Shown here piece after piece: positions 1 through 11,781 of a stretch of 64,000 bases of DNA. Position 1 is the stretch's first letter; every line of letters starts with the position of its first letter. A program made the position numbers and the translations under genes. The notes below the pieces were generated by a model. The model made no database searches. It was not told the DNA's origin and saw only the letters and a program-made list of their open reading frames with translations. The stretch covers positions 69,939,687 through 70,003,686 of the forward strand of contig NC_088206.1 of NCBI RefSeq assembly GCF_037126465.1, in the 5' to 3' direction. The DNA comes from Ornithodoros turicata (Eukaryota > Arthropoda > Arachnida > Ixodida > Argasidae).

Positions 1-600
1 TGATAGAAACCAGCAGTGGAAACCAGAAGCATGAGAAGTCAGCCTTTCAATCCTTTGATCTTTAACATTCAGGAACCTTCAATCACGTGAACGAATCACA
101 GATTGTGTATTCTGTTGTGTGATATCTGTAGCTTATACACCTTTCTGTGAAATGTTGAAGTCCTGGCCATAAACAGCGCTTTAGATACCAGGCAACCTTT
201 AAAAAGACCTTTAAAAGGTTGTACGGGAACCATGCTAGTGATACGGATACGGGTCATACGGGAACCATGCTAGTAGCAGGGTGTCCGCAAGGAGCAGAGC
301 GGTGGTGATATCAAGTTGTGCAATACACCAAAACCCCTGCACTCACTTGCTGTACTCACTCACTTATTTTGAAAGTCACTAAGGTGCCACTGAACAAGCT
401 GCACTTGAACTCCTACAAATGGTACAGCATACTGGTAATGCACAATCGCACAGCACTCTTGTTGCACTGTCGTTGAATTTTTATGGGCTGGAGCGGTGAG
501 TCTAGCCAAATCTACGAGACCTTTTGTTTACTGTTCCAACTTCATTTGGGATGTCAACTTGTGTGAGCAAGGCGATATGAAATGGTGTATGAAAAATGAT

Positions 601-959
601 TAGACCCTGATGTTTTAGGGTCAAACCCGATTTTTCCTCGAATTTGCACCCCGAATTGAGGTTCACCTATCTAGGGTTAAACCCGATCTCTACCTGCAAA
701 ACTGCACCTAGGCTATAGGCACCTCAAGGCATCGACATATTAGTTTCTCACAAAATATGCGACTGGCCCCTTACTTCTGGCACTCTGGATAAACGGTACA
801 GTGACCGTTTATTCTACAATAATGCCCGATTTCTCCCCGAACTCAGTCTGATGGTAATTTTTCTGCCCGAATTTGCATGAATTTTCAACATCACTTTATT
901 GACCCGATTTCTACCCCCCGAATTCGGAAAAATATAAAACCCGAAAACTTCAGGGTCTA
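601..959. mobile_element. hAT-type non-autonomous element, TAGACCC family
   Basis: Terminal inverted repeats start TAGACCCTGA and end TTCAGGGTCTA. They are flanked by an exact 8-bp duplication AAAATGAT (593-600 and 960-967), the hallmark of hAT insertion. The interior repeats CCCGAATT and CCCGATTT motifs and has no coding sequence. It lies upstream of the first XRN2 exon seen. Confidence 0.85.
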
Positions 960-1112
960 AAAATGATTAATAGGGCATTCAGGTGGAACGATACCTGATC
1001 TCATATGATTCACAATATTTTTTACCTGGAACTTAAAGCTGCAAGGAAGATTTAGGAACACCAAAGAGTCAATCTATGTCTACGAAATAAAGTGACTTTA
1101 CCCTTGAAACAG

Positions 1113-3015
1113 GCTCTGGGAAGACGGCTGGAGGGAGCGATACTACGTTTCAAAATTTGACATCAGTGCAGACAACGTTGCCTTCCGCTACGACGTGGTA
1201 AGTGCTGTCACGTTTTATTTATTTGTTTGTCACTGACGATTTATGTGAAGTCGTTACAAATCTCTGCGCATTCTCTCCTATGACAGGCGGCAGCATACGT
1301 GGAAGGGCTGTGTTGGGTACTGCGTTACTATTACCAGGTGAGGTGTCGTTGCTTCTGTTATTTACTTGTTACTTTTCCGAATCATATTTAAACGAGTTTT
1401 TGTCGACACCAGGGTTGCGCGTCGTGGAAATGGTTCTTTCCTTACCACTATGCACCGTTCGCGTCGGATTTCATCAACATCGGGGACCTGAAGATAGAGT
1501 TTGAACGGGGGACCCAGCCCGTAAGTGTTGTGACTTTTCAAAGCATTTGTCTGTGTGGGGTTGTGGGAGGACGCCTGACGCCTGCAACTGACTGTTCTGT
1601 TCTTTTTATGAGTATGTGCATGGCGAGATGAACATTTTTATCTTATCAGTTCAAACCAATGGAGCAACTGATGAGCGTCTTTCCTGCCGCCAGCAAGCAG
1701 CACCTTCCTGACCCCTGGGCCGAGCTGATGGTTGATCCCGTAAGTTACGGAAAGCTTGCTTTTCCTAAGTGCTCTTTCATGTACCGTTTTGCTTGACTAT
1801 CAGTAAGACTCACAAACAAAATTAGAAGGGTCGTAACACTTCAATATGTTGGGTTCACTATATGTGCATGCATCATACTGCATGCCAGAGTAAGGAGGTT
1901 TCTTCTTCTGCATATTGTAGAGATGGAAAACACGTAAAACAGGTTCACATCGATGCAGATAATCATTTCATCCGGCATAACTTTTCTTTGAAATTTCACA
2001 AACCCTTTTAACTGGTATTTCGGCTTCAAGTAGGGTTGCCACCAGGCCGGTATTATACCGGCACGGCAGGTTATTTGCTCGCTCTGGCGGTTGCTGGTAG
2101 GAAGGTGATACCGGCAGCCTTTTGCTGGCATTTATGGCTCAAGATCTTTTGTAGGGGCCTTTCCAGGGTTTTTCCCTTCAACATTCCACTACAACTTGAA
2201 TAAACTGGCACAGACCCAACTCTGCAGTCACCAGTCGTTTTCTTTGGTTATGCATTATTATTATTATTATTCATTGTTATTATCAGCATTTAGAGCAATT
2301 TCTGCCATCAGTGATCCAGCCACACACCTATGTTTCCTCGTATTATCTTGAGCGTGCACGCTCATTCTTTCTCTCTCTCCCTGTGCTCATCCAACCCTCA
2401 CCCACTTTTCCATTCCCGCGAGTCTTTCCCCGTTTCCCTCTATTCCACCTCCTCTCCCTCAGCCAGTATTTTTCACTACGAAAGGTGGCAACCCCAGTTG
2501 CAAGTGGAACTCTGGCCACTTGTTCAGTGTCACGAAATTCATTTTGCACACTTTGTAGAGAAAGCGTCTGGCACAAACAGCCTTCGAGGGGGCTTCTTTT
2601 TTTCAAGGCGGGAACCGTCAGAAAATTTTTAATTGATTTTGTTTGTTTGTTTTGGGTGTTTGCCACTTCTCCGAACAGAATATGCATCCATGGGCGACCT
2701 ATTAGGACATGACTTAAGCTACAACATGGTGCGTGCATTATGGAACGTGGGACATGGCACACATGTCATGTTCTCATGCACATTCCCACACAGCCAACTC
2801 GTTTGTTGTCACTGTCACTTTCACATTGCTGGCATGACTGAGTCTAAAGTGCTGCATACCATTTCAGGTCTAAAGTGTGACCCTAATTATAACATGATCT
2901 TCCATGTACGTCAAACTTGAAGGAAATATTTTTGCTACGTAGGACTCTCCCATCATCGACTTCTACCCGGACGACTTCAAGGTCGACCTAAATGGAAAGA
3001 AGTACGCCTGGCAAG
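1113..3015 (+). CDS. XRN2: 5'-3' exoribonuclease 2 (XRN2/Rat1), internal exons only
   Basis: Five consecutive exons, 1113-1197, 1287-1337, 1413-1520, 1650-1739 and 2943-3015, each bounded by AG and GT (the last by GC), read in one frame. The first starts with the third base of a split codon, the next four junctions are phase 0, and the last exon ends in phase 1. Visible blocks in order are [57 protein letters not shown] and [10 protein letters not shown]. They are collinear with the conserved C-terminal half of the XRN nuclease core. The residues GCASWKW and NGKKYAWQG favour nuclear XRN2/Rat1 over cytoplasmic XRN1; this is from memory of the families. XRN2 degrades uncapped nuclear RNA and acts in transcription termination and rRNA processing. 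The N-terminal catalytic exons must lie upstream of the window. The following exons were not found before the assembly gap or in the next 14 kb, so the gene is partial here. Confidence 0.93.
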
Positions 3016-3021
3016 GCAAGC
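3016..3021 (+). other. XRN2: Probable GC-type splice donor of XRN2
   Basis: The coding sequence for the conserved W-Q-G runs into CAAG|GCAAGC with no GT at the expected junction. GC donors in GC-AG introns typically show AG|GCAAGT, which this nearly matches. Splitting the glycine codon here gives phase 1. The acceptor was not located. Confidence 0.6.
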
Positions 3022-3430
3022 TTTCTTTGACACTTTTCTCTTTATTGCTTTATTTATTTATTTTAATGTTATTTTTTTCACACTTTTTTAACGAAAAAAT
3101 TGTCTCGTTGCAAAATTTCAGCATGCAGGTTTGTCGTCGTCACCTTAGCTAAGAAAGGTAGCCATATACAATGAAAATGTGAATGGGAGGTTCCTCAGAG
3201 GAACATGTTAATGTTACGTTATGTTATGAAATGTTATGTGTTGGACAACCTAGTTGCCTCATGAGTCATAACATAATTATGGGTATACGTATAACGTATA
3301 ATTAGGGTGATCCTAACCTCATAGCTACGGCCATTTCCATATTTTTACGGGCGCCACCGCCCAAATGCATCTGGGTTCAGTGTTATCCAGATGAGTTTCG
3401 ATGATGCTAGGAACGTAACCAAGTTATCAT

Positions 3431-3764
3431 TAGAGCCTGAAGTTTTCGGGAAATATTTTTTTCTAAATTGGGGAAGTAAAAATCGGGGGAATAAAAATAT
3501 GCTCTAAATTCATGCGAATTCGGGTCGAAAAGCTTCCAATATGTTAAATTTAGGGAGAAATCGGGCTCTACTATTACTCTAACGAACTGCACTGGTTTGG
3601 TACAAACAGTGATGTAATTTCTGTTTCCTGCTATACAAGCTAGTGTGCATTGCTACAGACAATTCAGTCAGGGCAATTTACTGGGTAAAAATCAGGTTTC
3701 ACCCTAAAGAGGCAACCTTCAATTCGGGGAAGAATCGGGTTAAACTCTAAAACTTCAGGCTCTA
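3431..3764. mobile_element. hAT-type non-autonomous element, second copy of the TAGACCC family
   Basis: Ends TAGAGCCTGAAGTTTT and its reverse complement, flanked by an exact 8-bp duplication GTTATCAT (3423-3430 and 3765-3772). Related in termini and internal CGGGG-rich motifs to the element at 601-959. Confidence 0.87.
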
Positions 3765-3875
3765 GTTATCATTATATTAGTCGCTCTCGTTACAACTTAC
3801 AGATGGGAAGAAATCAATTGCATGTCTAGCGAGAAAGTGTAGCCACACAGTCGGGGTTGCCATTGTCTCTGCAAT

Positions 3876-3975
3876 NNNNNNNNNNNNNNNNNNNNNNNNN
3901 NNNNNNNNNNNNNNNNNNNNNNNNNNNNNNNNNNNNNNNNNNNNNNNNNNNNNNNNNNNNNNNNNNNNNNNNNNN
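3876..3975. other. Assembly gap (100 N)
   Basis: Exactly 100 unknown bases, the usual placeholder for a gap of unknown size. Missing XRN2 exons could lie here. Confidence 0.99.
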
Positions 3976-3999
3976 TTTTTCTTCACAGTACTTTTTTTA

Positions 4000-5970
4000 A
4001 TATTATTTTTAGCAATCTTCAAGTGCAGCGCCCTCTCTTTGGAATAACAAGGGCATATATGAGGTCGTAGGAGAGAGAGAGAGAGAGAGAAAAAAAAAAG
4101 AAGCAAATATTTTTATATCTCTCCAGTAGAAGGAGAGCCTTCTTTGTACTCAGAAGCGAATTGTGGTATAAGTAAACACGTATTGTACTATGGTATAGTT
4201 GAGATATAGTGGCATGTTTCATCGTTGGAGCTTCAATATATACTTCAATTGTCTTGCACGGGGGCTTGGAGGCCTCTCTTATATGATTTCCATGTTTCTC
4301 GTCTGAACGGTTTCTATTTTTAGAAAGGTCCTCCACTGATGGAGTCTTGGTTGTCCTCGTCTCGTCACAGCGAGCTTAGTATGAAAGTTTTTGGCATGTT
4401 TTAATATTGCACAGTGGAAAGCAATGAGAAATTCAATCTAAGTCATTCAGTCGTCCGTCTGCCATTTACTAAACTTCGTACATTCATTCGTTTTCTTGCT
4501 TTTTTTTTGCTTTTTTTTTCGTTCAAATTGTTATCATAGTTCACCTGGGGTACGTCCCAAGATGATCATCTATACCCAGTGTGTGAAAATATTTTTTTGA
4601 AAAAAATATCGAAAAATATTTGCAAAACCACTAATGAAAGAACATTTGCCGTCAAAACTATACGTCACGTGTTAGCTGTAATTTATCGTTTAACGTACCG
4701 TAGTTTATTCATGGTTGAACCTAGATTGGTTTTTAAATACGTCAGCCTCCATGCCTATTTCTCCCTGGCAGATACTATAAAAATAAATAAAAAAATATAA
4801 TATATAGGCATCCTTTAGTTCAAAACATGTTTCTGCTCCGACGCACTCATACATAATCGTAGCCCAAAATTCACCACCCTCCCTAACTTCCTCGCACGGC
4901 GCGTTATTAACAAGTTCCAACGCAGCATAACCGACCACAATGTGTAAATGCTAGAAGTGCAGTGAATACAACAGTCAGCAGGGGTGTCAAAAGCCACACG
5001 CTTCGCTGCGAATCTATTATATTCGCCGCCAAAATACACCGGTGAGGAGTCCTTTTTTTTTCCTTCTTTCTTTTTATTCCTTTCACGTTTTAAAAGTCGT
5101 TTTAAAAGAACTCCCTGTCCCTTATTACAGCAATCTGCGACGCGGCGCGTCAAGGTCTTTCTTGCGTTCCTGCTAGGGGGCGCCGCGAAACAACAAAGAT
5201 GGCGGAAAATCGCGCGATAAGTGTATAATAAAAGTTGTCGCGTCTATGCACTTTCATAATCATAAACGGTCTCTTTGTATTGTGTAACACGGGAGGGGGA
5301 AAGGGAATGTTCACAGACGATTCATGTACTCCCCGTGGATAATGGCTAGAACATCGTTCGGACGATTTCCGTCAAATTTGGCGGTGTCGGGTTTTTCTAT
5401 ATATATTTTTTTTTATTGCGATTATGTTTAATACGTTGTTAATATTGTTAATGCGAAGTTGGATGTGGTCTTCTTTACAATGGTCGCGATGGAAGTTGAG
5501 GTGGACATTCTGCGTCACGGACTCGGACAGGCGTGAAAAATTGTCGTCTGCCGAGAAATTGGGGGGGGGGCCCCTGGCGGTGTGAAATGGGGACGGTGGA
5601 GTGTCGCATGCTGTAACGGAGAAGGAATACGCAGGTTGACTAAGGCGATATCTTGGAAGGGAATTTATTGATGGCTCAGTTCATATGTATACACGTGTCC
5701 TTGTAGAGTTTCTTAAGAACGAAACAAGTTTGTACATTCCTCATTCAATCAAAGTTCGAAGGAACACGTCCATCAGCTCTGATCGTTGTGTTTCAACTCG
5801 CCACGAAGAAATGAACTTATCACAAAGTTAACTGCCACAAGAAATCGCGCCGTCGTTCTTGATTTTGTTTTTGTTTGTTTTTTTTACTAAAAATTAAAAA
5901 TTGTGTTTGGCTTCCCCCCAATGGTAGACTTTTCGTAGGCATGTTACACGTACCACATTAGAGTCTTGAG
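4000..5970. other. Intergenic stretch, AT-rich
   Basis: No exon of XRN2 or any other protein was recognised. A CG-rich pocket at 5110-5220 ends in AACAAAGATGGCGGAAAA, resembling a YY1 initiator-type element, but no downstream reading frame supports a gene. Confidence 0.45.
4070..4099 (+). repeat. (GA)n / poly-A microsatellite
   Basis: About ten GA units followed by nine A, close to the assembly gap. Confidence 0.93.
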
Positions 5971-5974
5971 TATA

Positions 5975-6361
5975 CACTGTAAACTGAAAAACACCCTTAT
6001 GGGTGTAAATGGCTTGTCCCATAACTCACACCACTTTTTACACCGTATGGTCTGGAACGCCCTTTTTAGAGGGTGTATTCTGTGTAGAACACCCTTTGAA
6101 AGGGTGTTTTTCCTTGAAAATGACTTCTTTTGCACCCCTTAAGCACCCTTTTAGGATGGTGTAAGATTGTTAAACACCCTCCTAAAAGGGTGTATAAAGG
6201 GTGCAAAAGACTGCATTTTCAGGGAAAACAACCATTTCAAAGGGTGTTTTACACAGAATACGACCTCTGAAAAGGGCGTTCCAGACCACACGGTGTAAAA
6301 AGTGGTGTGAGTTATAGGACAAGCCATTTACACCCATAAGGGTGTTTTTCAGTTTACAGTG
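5975..6361. mobile_element. 387-bp near-perfect palindromic MITE
   Basis: The two halves are reverse complements over nearly their whole length, with ends CACTGTAAACTGAAAAACACCC and GGGTG repeats throughout. A TA precedes the left end but no matching TA follows the right, so the superfamily is unassigned. Confidence 0.85.
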
Positions 6362-6973
6362 GGCAAGGACAGTATACAGAGCGGTCTGCCTTTAGGTATC
6401 GGCGGCAGGTTGCACAAGCGATAAAGGCATAAAAAGGATGTAAGAAAGGGAAAAAAGTATTTGTTGTATAATCTACAATCCCTTCACATGTCATCGGTCT
6501 TTCTGAATGCCAGTGGTAGTTACTAGTTAAATACACAGACATAGAGCCCTGCACGGGCCGATTTTTCCGGGCCCGACCCGGCCCGGGCTGGGGTGCGGTC
6601 CTGTGTCTCGCGCAAGGGAGTCTTGGCTGAACGACCTTTCGGTAGTGTCCTTGGGATAAATGATATGTCTGCTACGGAGGCATCAGCGGTTCCCAGAGAT
6701 CGGAATGTCTTCTGTAGTGGACCATAGCGTTTTATACGGTACCATCTTCCTTCGCACTCCATTTTCGCAATGCTTGCCCGCATCACATTTCAAAAATAGT
6801 TCTGCCCTGTTCCTAAGAACCTATCTTATCTTATCGGTATTAAAAACTTAATTCTCGTCATTGTTTCGTTATATTTTTAAACCCGGAGGCTGAAATGAGC
6901 GAATAAAAATGGGCGGAATGGCTAAAATGAGCGAAGCCAGAAAGACAGTCTCGAAGCGGTATAACGGCATATA

Positions 6974-7145
6974 CAGTGAACCCTCGTTAATATGACCCCC
7001 GATAATCTGACATACGCGCTTTACGACCATACTCCCGGGGAACAATGCGGTGAAACCTCTGCAAATCCCCTCGTTAATATGACAATTCCGCATTATGACC
7101 AATATTTTCGGGAACGACCATGTTCATAATAACGAGGGTTCCCTG
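6974..7145. mobile_element. pogo/Tigger-like miniature element
   Basis: Ends CAGTGAACCCTCGTTAATAT and its near reverse complement, flanked by TA on both sides (6972-6973, 7146-7147). Such CAGTGNAACCTCG termini and TA duplications are typical of pogo/Tigger elements. Confidence 0.8.
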
Positions 7146-7904
7146 TATATGTATTGGCATCGGAGCGGAAGACCACTAAAACGCATGAACAACATACATT
7201 TGTGTATTGTCATCGAGTAAGAGAACCATATACGTACAACATACATGTATTGTCTTCGAGCGGACGAGCTGGTTCTCTTTAACGTTTCACACGAACTAAG
7301 GCTACTGTACGTAGATGCCAACGCTTGAGCAGATCACTGCATTCATGGGTGAGACAAACCCGCCATTGTCGTAACTACCCTCAAGCGGGTGGTTTTTTGC
7401 AAAACTGCCATCTTGTCCCGGTCCCACGTCATAGGAAATGTCATTTTAAGGTCATGTGACTTTGTTTACATACCGTTCTAGCGTTTACGGAGGTATTCCC
7501 GTCGTCGGCATAAATCCAAGAGATGAATGTATTTTGCCAGCGTAAACTATGTGGTGCTTCTTCCGCGACATGGTAGCCTATTTCTCCTCAGTTCAAGTAT
7601 ATCGCATCGGCTCAGCGTGTCATAACACCAGGTCGTCATCCCGGCTTTGGAAGTGGTCAACAGCGCGAGGCCTCACCTACAAAACTGTGCATTTAATGCG
7701 AAATATATGCGAATGAAAACAATTACTGAGGTCGGAAGACGCCCGGGGGGGAACGGTGCGCACAAACAGTACACGTTTTGTTTACAAACGATGTTGCAGC
7801 AGATCACGGGCGCAGCCATCTTTTAAGTCACGTGTGCGTTGTCGTTCGCAGTGACGTGCAGTGGGGCGCGTTGCTGGCGAGTCGTGCTTACGGTCGTTAC
7901 AAGC

Positions 7905-8045
7905 TAACGAGTGGCGGGAAATTCAAAAACGTGGGCACGTGACACATTGCGCGTGACGTGTATCACTTCCTTCACGTACACGGCCACGGCTTTGGGATAT
8001 TCAAAAAGGCGGGCGGGAAATTCAAAAAGGTGGGCACGTCCAGAA
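7905..8045 (+). promoter_or_regulatory. Duplicated E2F-like and E-box segment
   Basis: A segment of about 30 bases with GGCGGGAAATTCAAAAA followed by GTGGGCACGT occurs at 7912 and 8012. GGCGGGAAA is an E2F-type site, and CACGTG E-boxes occur around it. It is promoter-like, but no coding exon was found downstream. Confidence 0.3.
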
Positions 8046-8534
8046 TGCGTTGCGTTCGCCCAGCAGGCTTCCATTTATGGAGCAATACATTGGATGCCAT
8101 CACTGCGACTGCATATCAAAGGCTAATAGGTGTGCTGGACGTCACCATGCACCGACATTGTGTATATTGTCATCAAGCCTTAGAGCTACCTATGGAGGTA
8201 CACAAACAGGACAACGACGTGTATATTGTCAACGACATAGATTTTAGAGAAAAAAAAATCTTCCCGGGAACAGTACCACAAGCGATATTGTCCGGACGAC
8301 CCTTTTATCGGCCCCGCAATTAAAAGACACGGCCCACCCGAGGGCGATCCGCGTTGTGAATGGGCCCTTCTCCAGTATATGAGGGACCGGCTCCCCTTTG
8401 CGTCCCTCCACCGCTGACGCGGATTTGAAGGGAGACCAGAGCATAACCTCAAACATTGAGTGGGAAAAATTTGTTCAGTGGGTGGCGTAATTACATGTGG
8501 TACCAGGTGCATGGTACGAAGTCATGACTCTTAA

Positions 8535-8880
8535 AACCAGGGTTCGGAAAAACCCGGGTTTTTTTAAAAAAGCCCGCCCCAGTGGGTTTTTTTCGGGTTT
8601 TTCGGGTGCTGGGATTTTTTTTTTCGAACTGCTGCATATGACACGCAACAGCCGTCCTCCACCTATTTTTCATGTTTCTGGAAGAAATAATTGTTTGCCG
8701 CTGTAGAATTTACGGTAAAGTAACCTCCGAAGCAGTCGTCCCGTTTCCTTCTTTTCGTTTTTTTCCTTCGTTTCTGTATTTCACCCGCGTGTGGGCTTTA
8801 TTGGGTTTTTCAGCCCGGGTGGACCCAAAAGACCCGGGTGGGTTTTTTTTAAACTGGGTCCATTCGGCGAACCCTGCTTA
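8535..8880. repeat. CCCGGGTTTTT-rich repeat
   Basis: Starts GGGTTCGGAAAAACCCGGG and ends CCATTCGGCGAACCCTG; an inverted-repeat-like element with poly-T and CCCGGG motifs throughout. No coding content. Confidence 0.5.
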
Positions 8881-10589
8881 AAACTAGTGTGCTAATGAAC
8901 ATGCGTGAACGCGATGAAAAAGTGAGGCCTATACATATGCTACAGCGAAAAAACTAAATGTAGTAATGAGATACATATACAGTTGGATTGAGCAATGAAA
9001 AGTGGAAATGACGGAATGACGAAATCGACACAACTTAGCGACCTCCGCGCTGCAATACGCGATAGTTCCGCAAGGAGATCGATCCTCCTCAACGTTCCAG
9101 ATATAGGACAAGCATTCTCATCTTGCAAGGAGGAAAACGTGGTCAGCACTCGGCGAGAGTTCTTCTTGGAGTCTCTTGAGTACGAAACACCTTGCCCGCT
9201 GTACAAGTAGCAAGGCGAGGAAGCCTCTCGGCGACTCTGAACAACAGCTTGGCGCCTGGCGGGCACCACCAGACTGACGATCCTCATGGGGTTAGCAGGA
9301 TTCGCGTGTGACCGTCGGGCGAACGCAGACGAGGCAAGGTTTCACGAAAGTCCACGGGACACCGAATGCCTGTATAGACCTTCGCAGATTTTGCCAAAAA
9401 GCTCTGGCTACACGACAGTCTCATTGCCAACTGTGGGATGGGACAAGCGAAAGCTTGCCCACATCACACGTACGACAGTGATGGACATGTTTTCTCATCG
9501 AGCAGGAGAGCTATACACATAGACACAGGACAGTCACGGACGTGTATTGTCATCGAGCACCTGTATTGACATCGAAGCGGAAGGCCAGCAACATATGTTG
9601 AATTCCAATGGCAGAGTTGGAGCAAGTGGCAGGCTCCGCAGTGGAGCGGCTTGATCTGGCCTAGAGCAAGTGATCCGAATCTGCGACTGTTTCGAATCCG
9701 TTAGGCTTAGCATTCCCGTGTTTCTCCTGCGCTAAAAGTGAATCAGATGGGGTTGTTTAAATGCATATAAAAAAGACTTCTAGTCCACAGAATTTTATAA
9801 TTCTCACATTTTTAGAATCAGTATATGATCTTCTTCCACATCTATGCAATGTTTACTTTCCTAACCCTTTCGCTAATTTTTAAAAACGAGTGGTCCCGGT
9901 GCGGAAGTACACCCGAATCTGCCTATTTTGGCGGAGCAATCTCGGTTGCTCCCTGGAGCGACCTTTGCTCGAATGCCGCTCCAAAGCTGCCATTGGAATA
10001 CTCCAGAAATGTTCCCAATCTGCCAATCGAACAGACTTGCGCTCGGCGGAGCAACAAAACTTGCTCCGTAGGCGCTCCGAATCTGCCATTGGAATTCAAC
10101 AATAGAGTGTATTGCCAACTGTATTGGCATCAAATGGAAGGCCGGCTCCTTCAACGTCGTCGGCTTCAACGTCGAGAGTATAAACTACGTACCACCACAA
10201 GGTGGAGATTCTTTCTGGTAGTGTTGAAGTCAACGAACATCGAATTCGATGGTGAATGACATCACTGTCTGCAGACGGCCATGGTTGTCAGAAATTCATA
10301 ATCAAATTGGGAGTAGATTTACAGGTGAGGTGAGCGCATTTGAGACCATGGTTGTGGTATAATAATGGTAATGATGGTATCGTGTGTATTACATGTAAAG
10401 TTTGTTTACCATAGCTGTGGTATTCAGTTGCGCAGCTTGCAGTGCAACAAATACGTCGTCTTCGTCCTGACATGACATGACGTTCTCGGGTAAACATAAA
10501 CGAGCCCCAGTCACAGCTTCCGGTGCCTCGAAGACTTCCGGTCCTTCCGCGACTAAGGACGCTCGGAACCAGCCGCACGCAGAATTATG

Positions 10590-10690
10590 TCTGTCGCTCT
10601 CGCAATTAGTTGAAACGGGGAGTGGGGGCGTACGCCTTTTTGTGGCAATTTGAATTGCCACAAAAAGCGATAACTGTTATCAATCGGCAC
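10590..10690. mobile_element. CGTACGCC-type MITE remnant
   Basis: AGTTGAAACGGGGAGTGGGGGCGTACGCC followed by a short perfect hairpin and GCGATAAC. The second arm is reduced to a stub. Confidence 0.55.
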
Positions 10691-10871
10691 GGTGGTGGGC
10701 GCAGAGCGTGTTTGCTGTGAAACCGGGTGTCGTTTTGGCACCAAACCGGAAGCGGTGAAAACGGTGATGGTCTGGTTGCGCTTTCTCTTCTGTGATGGTG
10801 GCATACCTGCAGGTATGCCACCATCTCTCTCTTTTGTGTGAGCCGTCCGATATCGAACGGCTCACACAAAA
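10637..10871. repeat. Three consecutive hairpins
   Basis: 10637-10666 has two 14-base arms (TTTTTGTGGCAATT and its complement) around TG. 10794-10825 is a perfect 32-base palindrome centred on CTGCAG. 10832-10871 is a 40-base palindrome with one mismatched pair centred on CGATATCG. Confidence 0.9.
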
Positions 10872-10949
10872 AGTTCGCTTTCCCACCGCTACGCGGCCAC
10901 GCAAAGCGCCACATTTAGTCTGTGCACGAGGCGTATACCTGGATATATG

Positions 10950-11221
10950 TGTGAGTGCGCGCAGACTGGGAAGTTACACGGGTTCGAATCCTAGCTGGCA
11001 TGGGGCTTTGCTGTCTCAGGTTTTCCCCCTGTGGTTTCCGTCCGACTTTCCAAACGAATGTTGGCACAGTTGCCCAAGAAGTCGACCCAGGACACATACT
11101 AGCCCCCCCCCCTCCCGTCCATCGCTCCTCCTTGCTGTTCTCCCTCCACCTGTCCACGTCTGCACGCCGCCTATAGCCACAGTTGCTTCGTGGCGCTAAC
11201 ACGGAATTAAAAAAAAAAACA
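10950..11221 (+). mobile_element. tRNA-derived SINE with poly-A tail
   Basis: A B-box-like GGTTCGAATCC at 10981-10991 is followed by the family body (GCTGTCTCAGGTTTTC, GGCACAGTTGCCC, AAGTCGACCCAGGAC). It ends with CACAGTTGCTTCGTGGCGCTAACACG and an A tail. Confidence 0.85.
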
Positions 11222-11271
11222 TGTGTGAGTGCTGGGACGACTTCTTACGGGAGTAGTAAGTGGTCCCGACC

Positions 11272-11781
11272 ACGCCTGGGTAGTAATGTCCCGACCATGC
11301 TCACTTTTTCTGGTAATTTGTAATGTAATGCATTACTTTTTTGACATTATGTAATTTGTAATGAAATTTAATTACATTTGGGAAGTAATTTTAATGACAT
11401 TACTCATTACTTTTTTTTACAAAAGAATCGAGTTTGTGTTCGGTGTTGGCACCTGGCAGAAACTGAGTTGGCGGACTGGCGAGATCAAAATCTAACGCCC
11501 ACTATATGAACAGATGACGCACTCAATCGGCGTAGAATAAGATATATCTTCTTGTTACAACATAGTGTTGCCTTACAATGAATTTCTACATCTGCAAATA
11601 CCGTTAAGATTCAGATCGCAATAATGATTTTCTAATGTCGTTACTTTTTTTGTGGTAATTGTAATGTAATTTCATTACATTTCGATTGCAGTAATGAGTA
11701 ATGTAATTTCATCAAAATGTAACTGTAGTAATGGGCAATGTAACTGAATTACATTTTAGAAGTAATATACCCAGGTATGGT
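11272..11781. mobile_element. hAT-like MITE with GTAATGTAATTAC subterminal repeats
   Basis: Ends CCTGGGTA and TACCCAGG, with many copies of TAATGTAATTTCATTAC-type motifs along the interior. This style resembles the hAT element at 56.8 kb. No clean 8-bp duplication was found, so the edges are approximate. Confidence 0.6.

Larger units (their letters stand above)
7146..10590. other. Intergenic stretch without recognised genes
   Basis: Short open frames only; none shows a domain or convincing splice context. It holds several TGTATTGTCATCGAG-like motifs, the E2F-like duplication and the CCCGGG repeat listed separately. A further pattern at 9920-10100 alternates GCTCC and CCAATCTGCC-type words in both orientations. 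Confidence 0.5.

Noticed and set aside
1202..1504. 100-codon plus-strand frame over the XRN2 exons
   Set aside because: It reads through introns in a frame different from the conserved XRN2 exons.
2311..2762. Overlapping open frames of 100-139 codons on both strands
   Set aside because: They lie in an XRN2 intron of skewed composition and show no domain; long overlapping frames on both strands reflect lack of stop words only.
3777..4106. Open frame of 109 codons spanning the N run
   Set aside because: A third of it is unknown bases; there is no real continuity across the gap.
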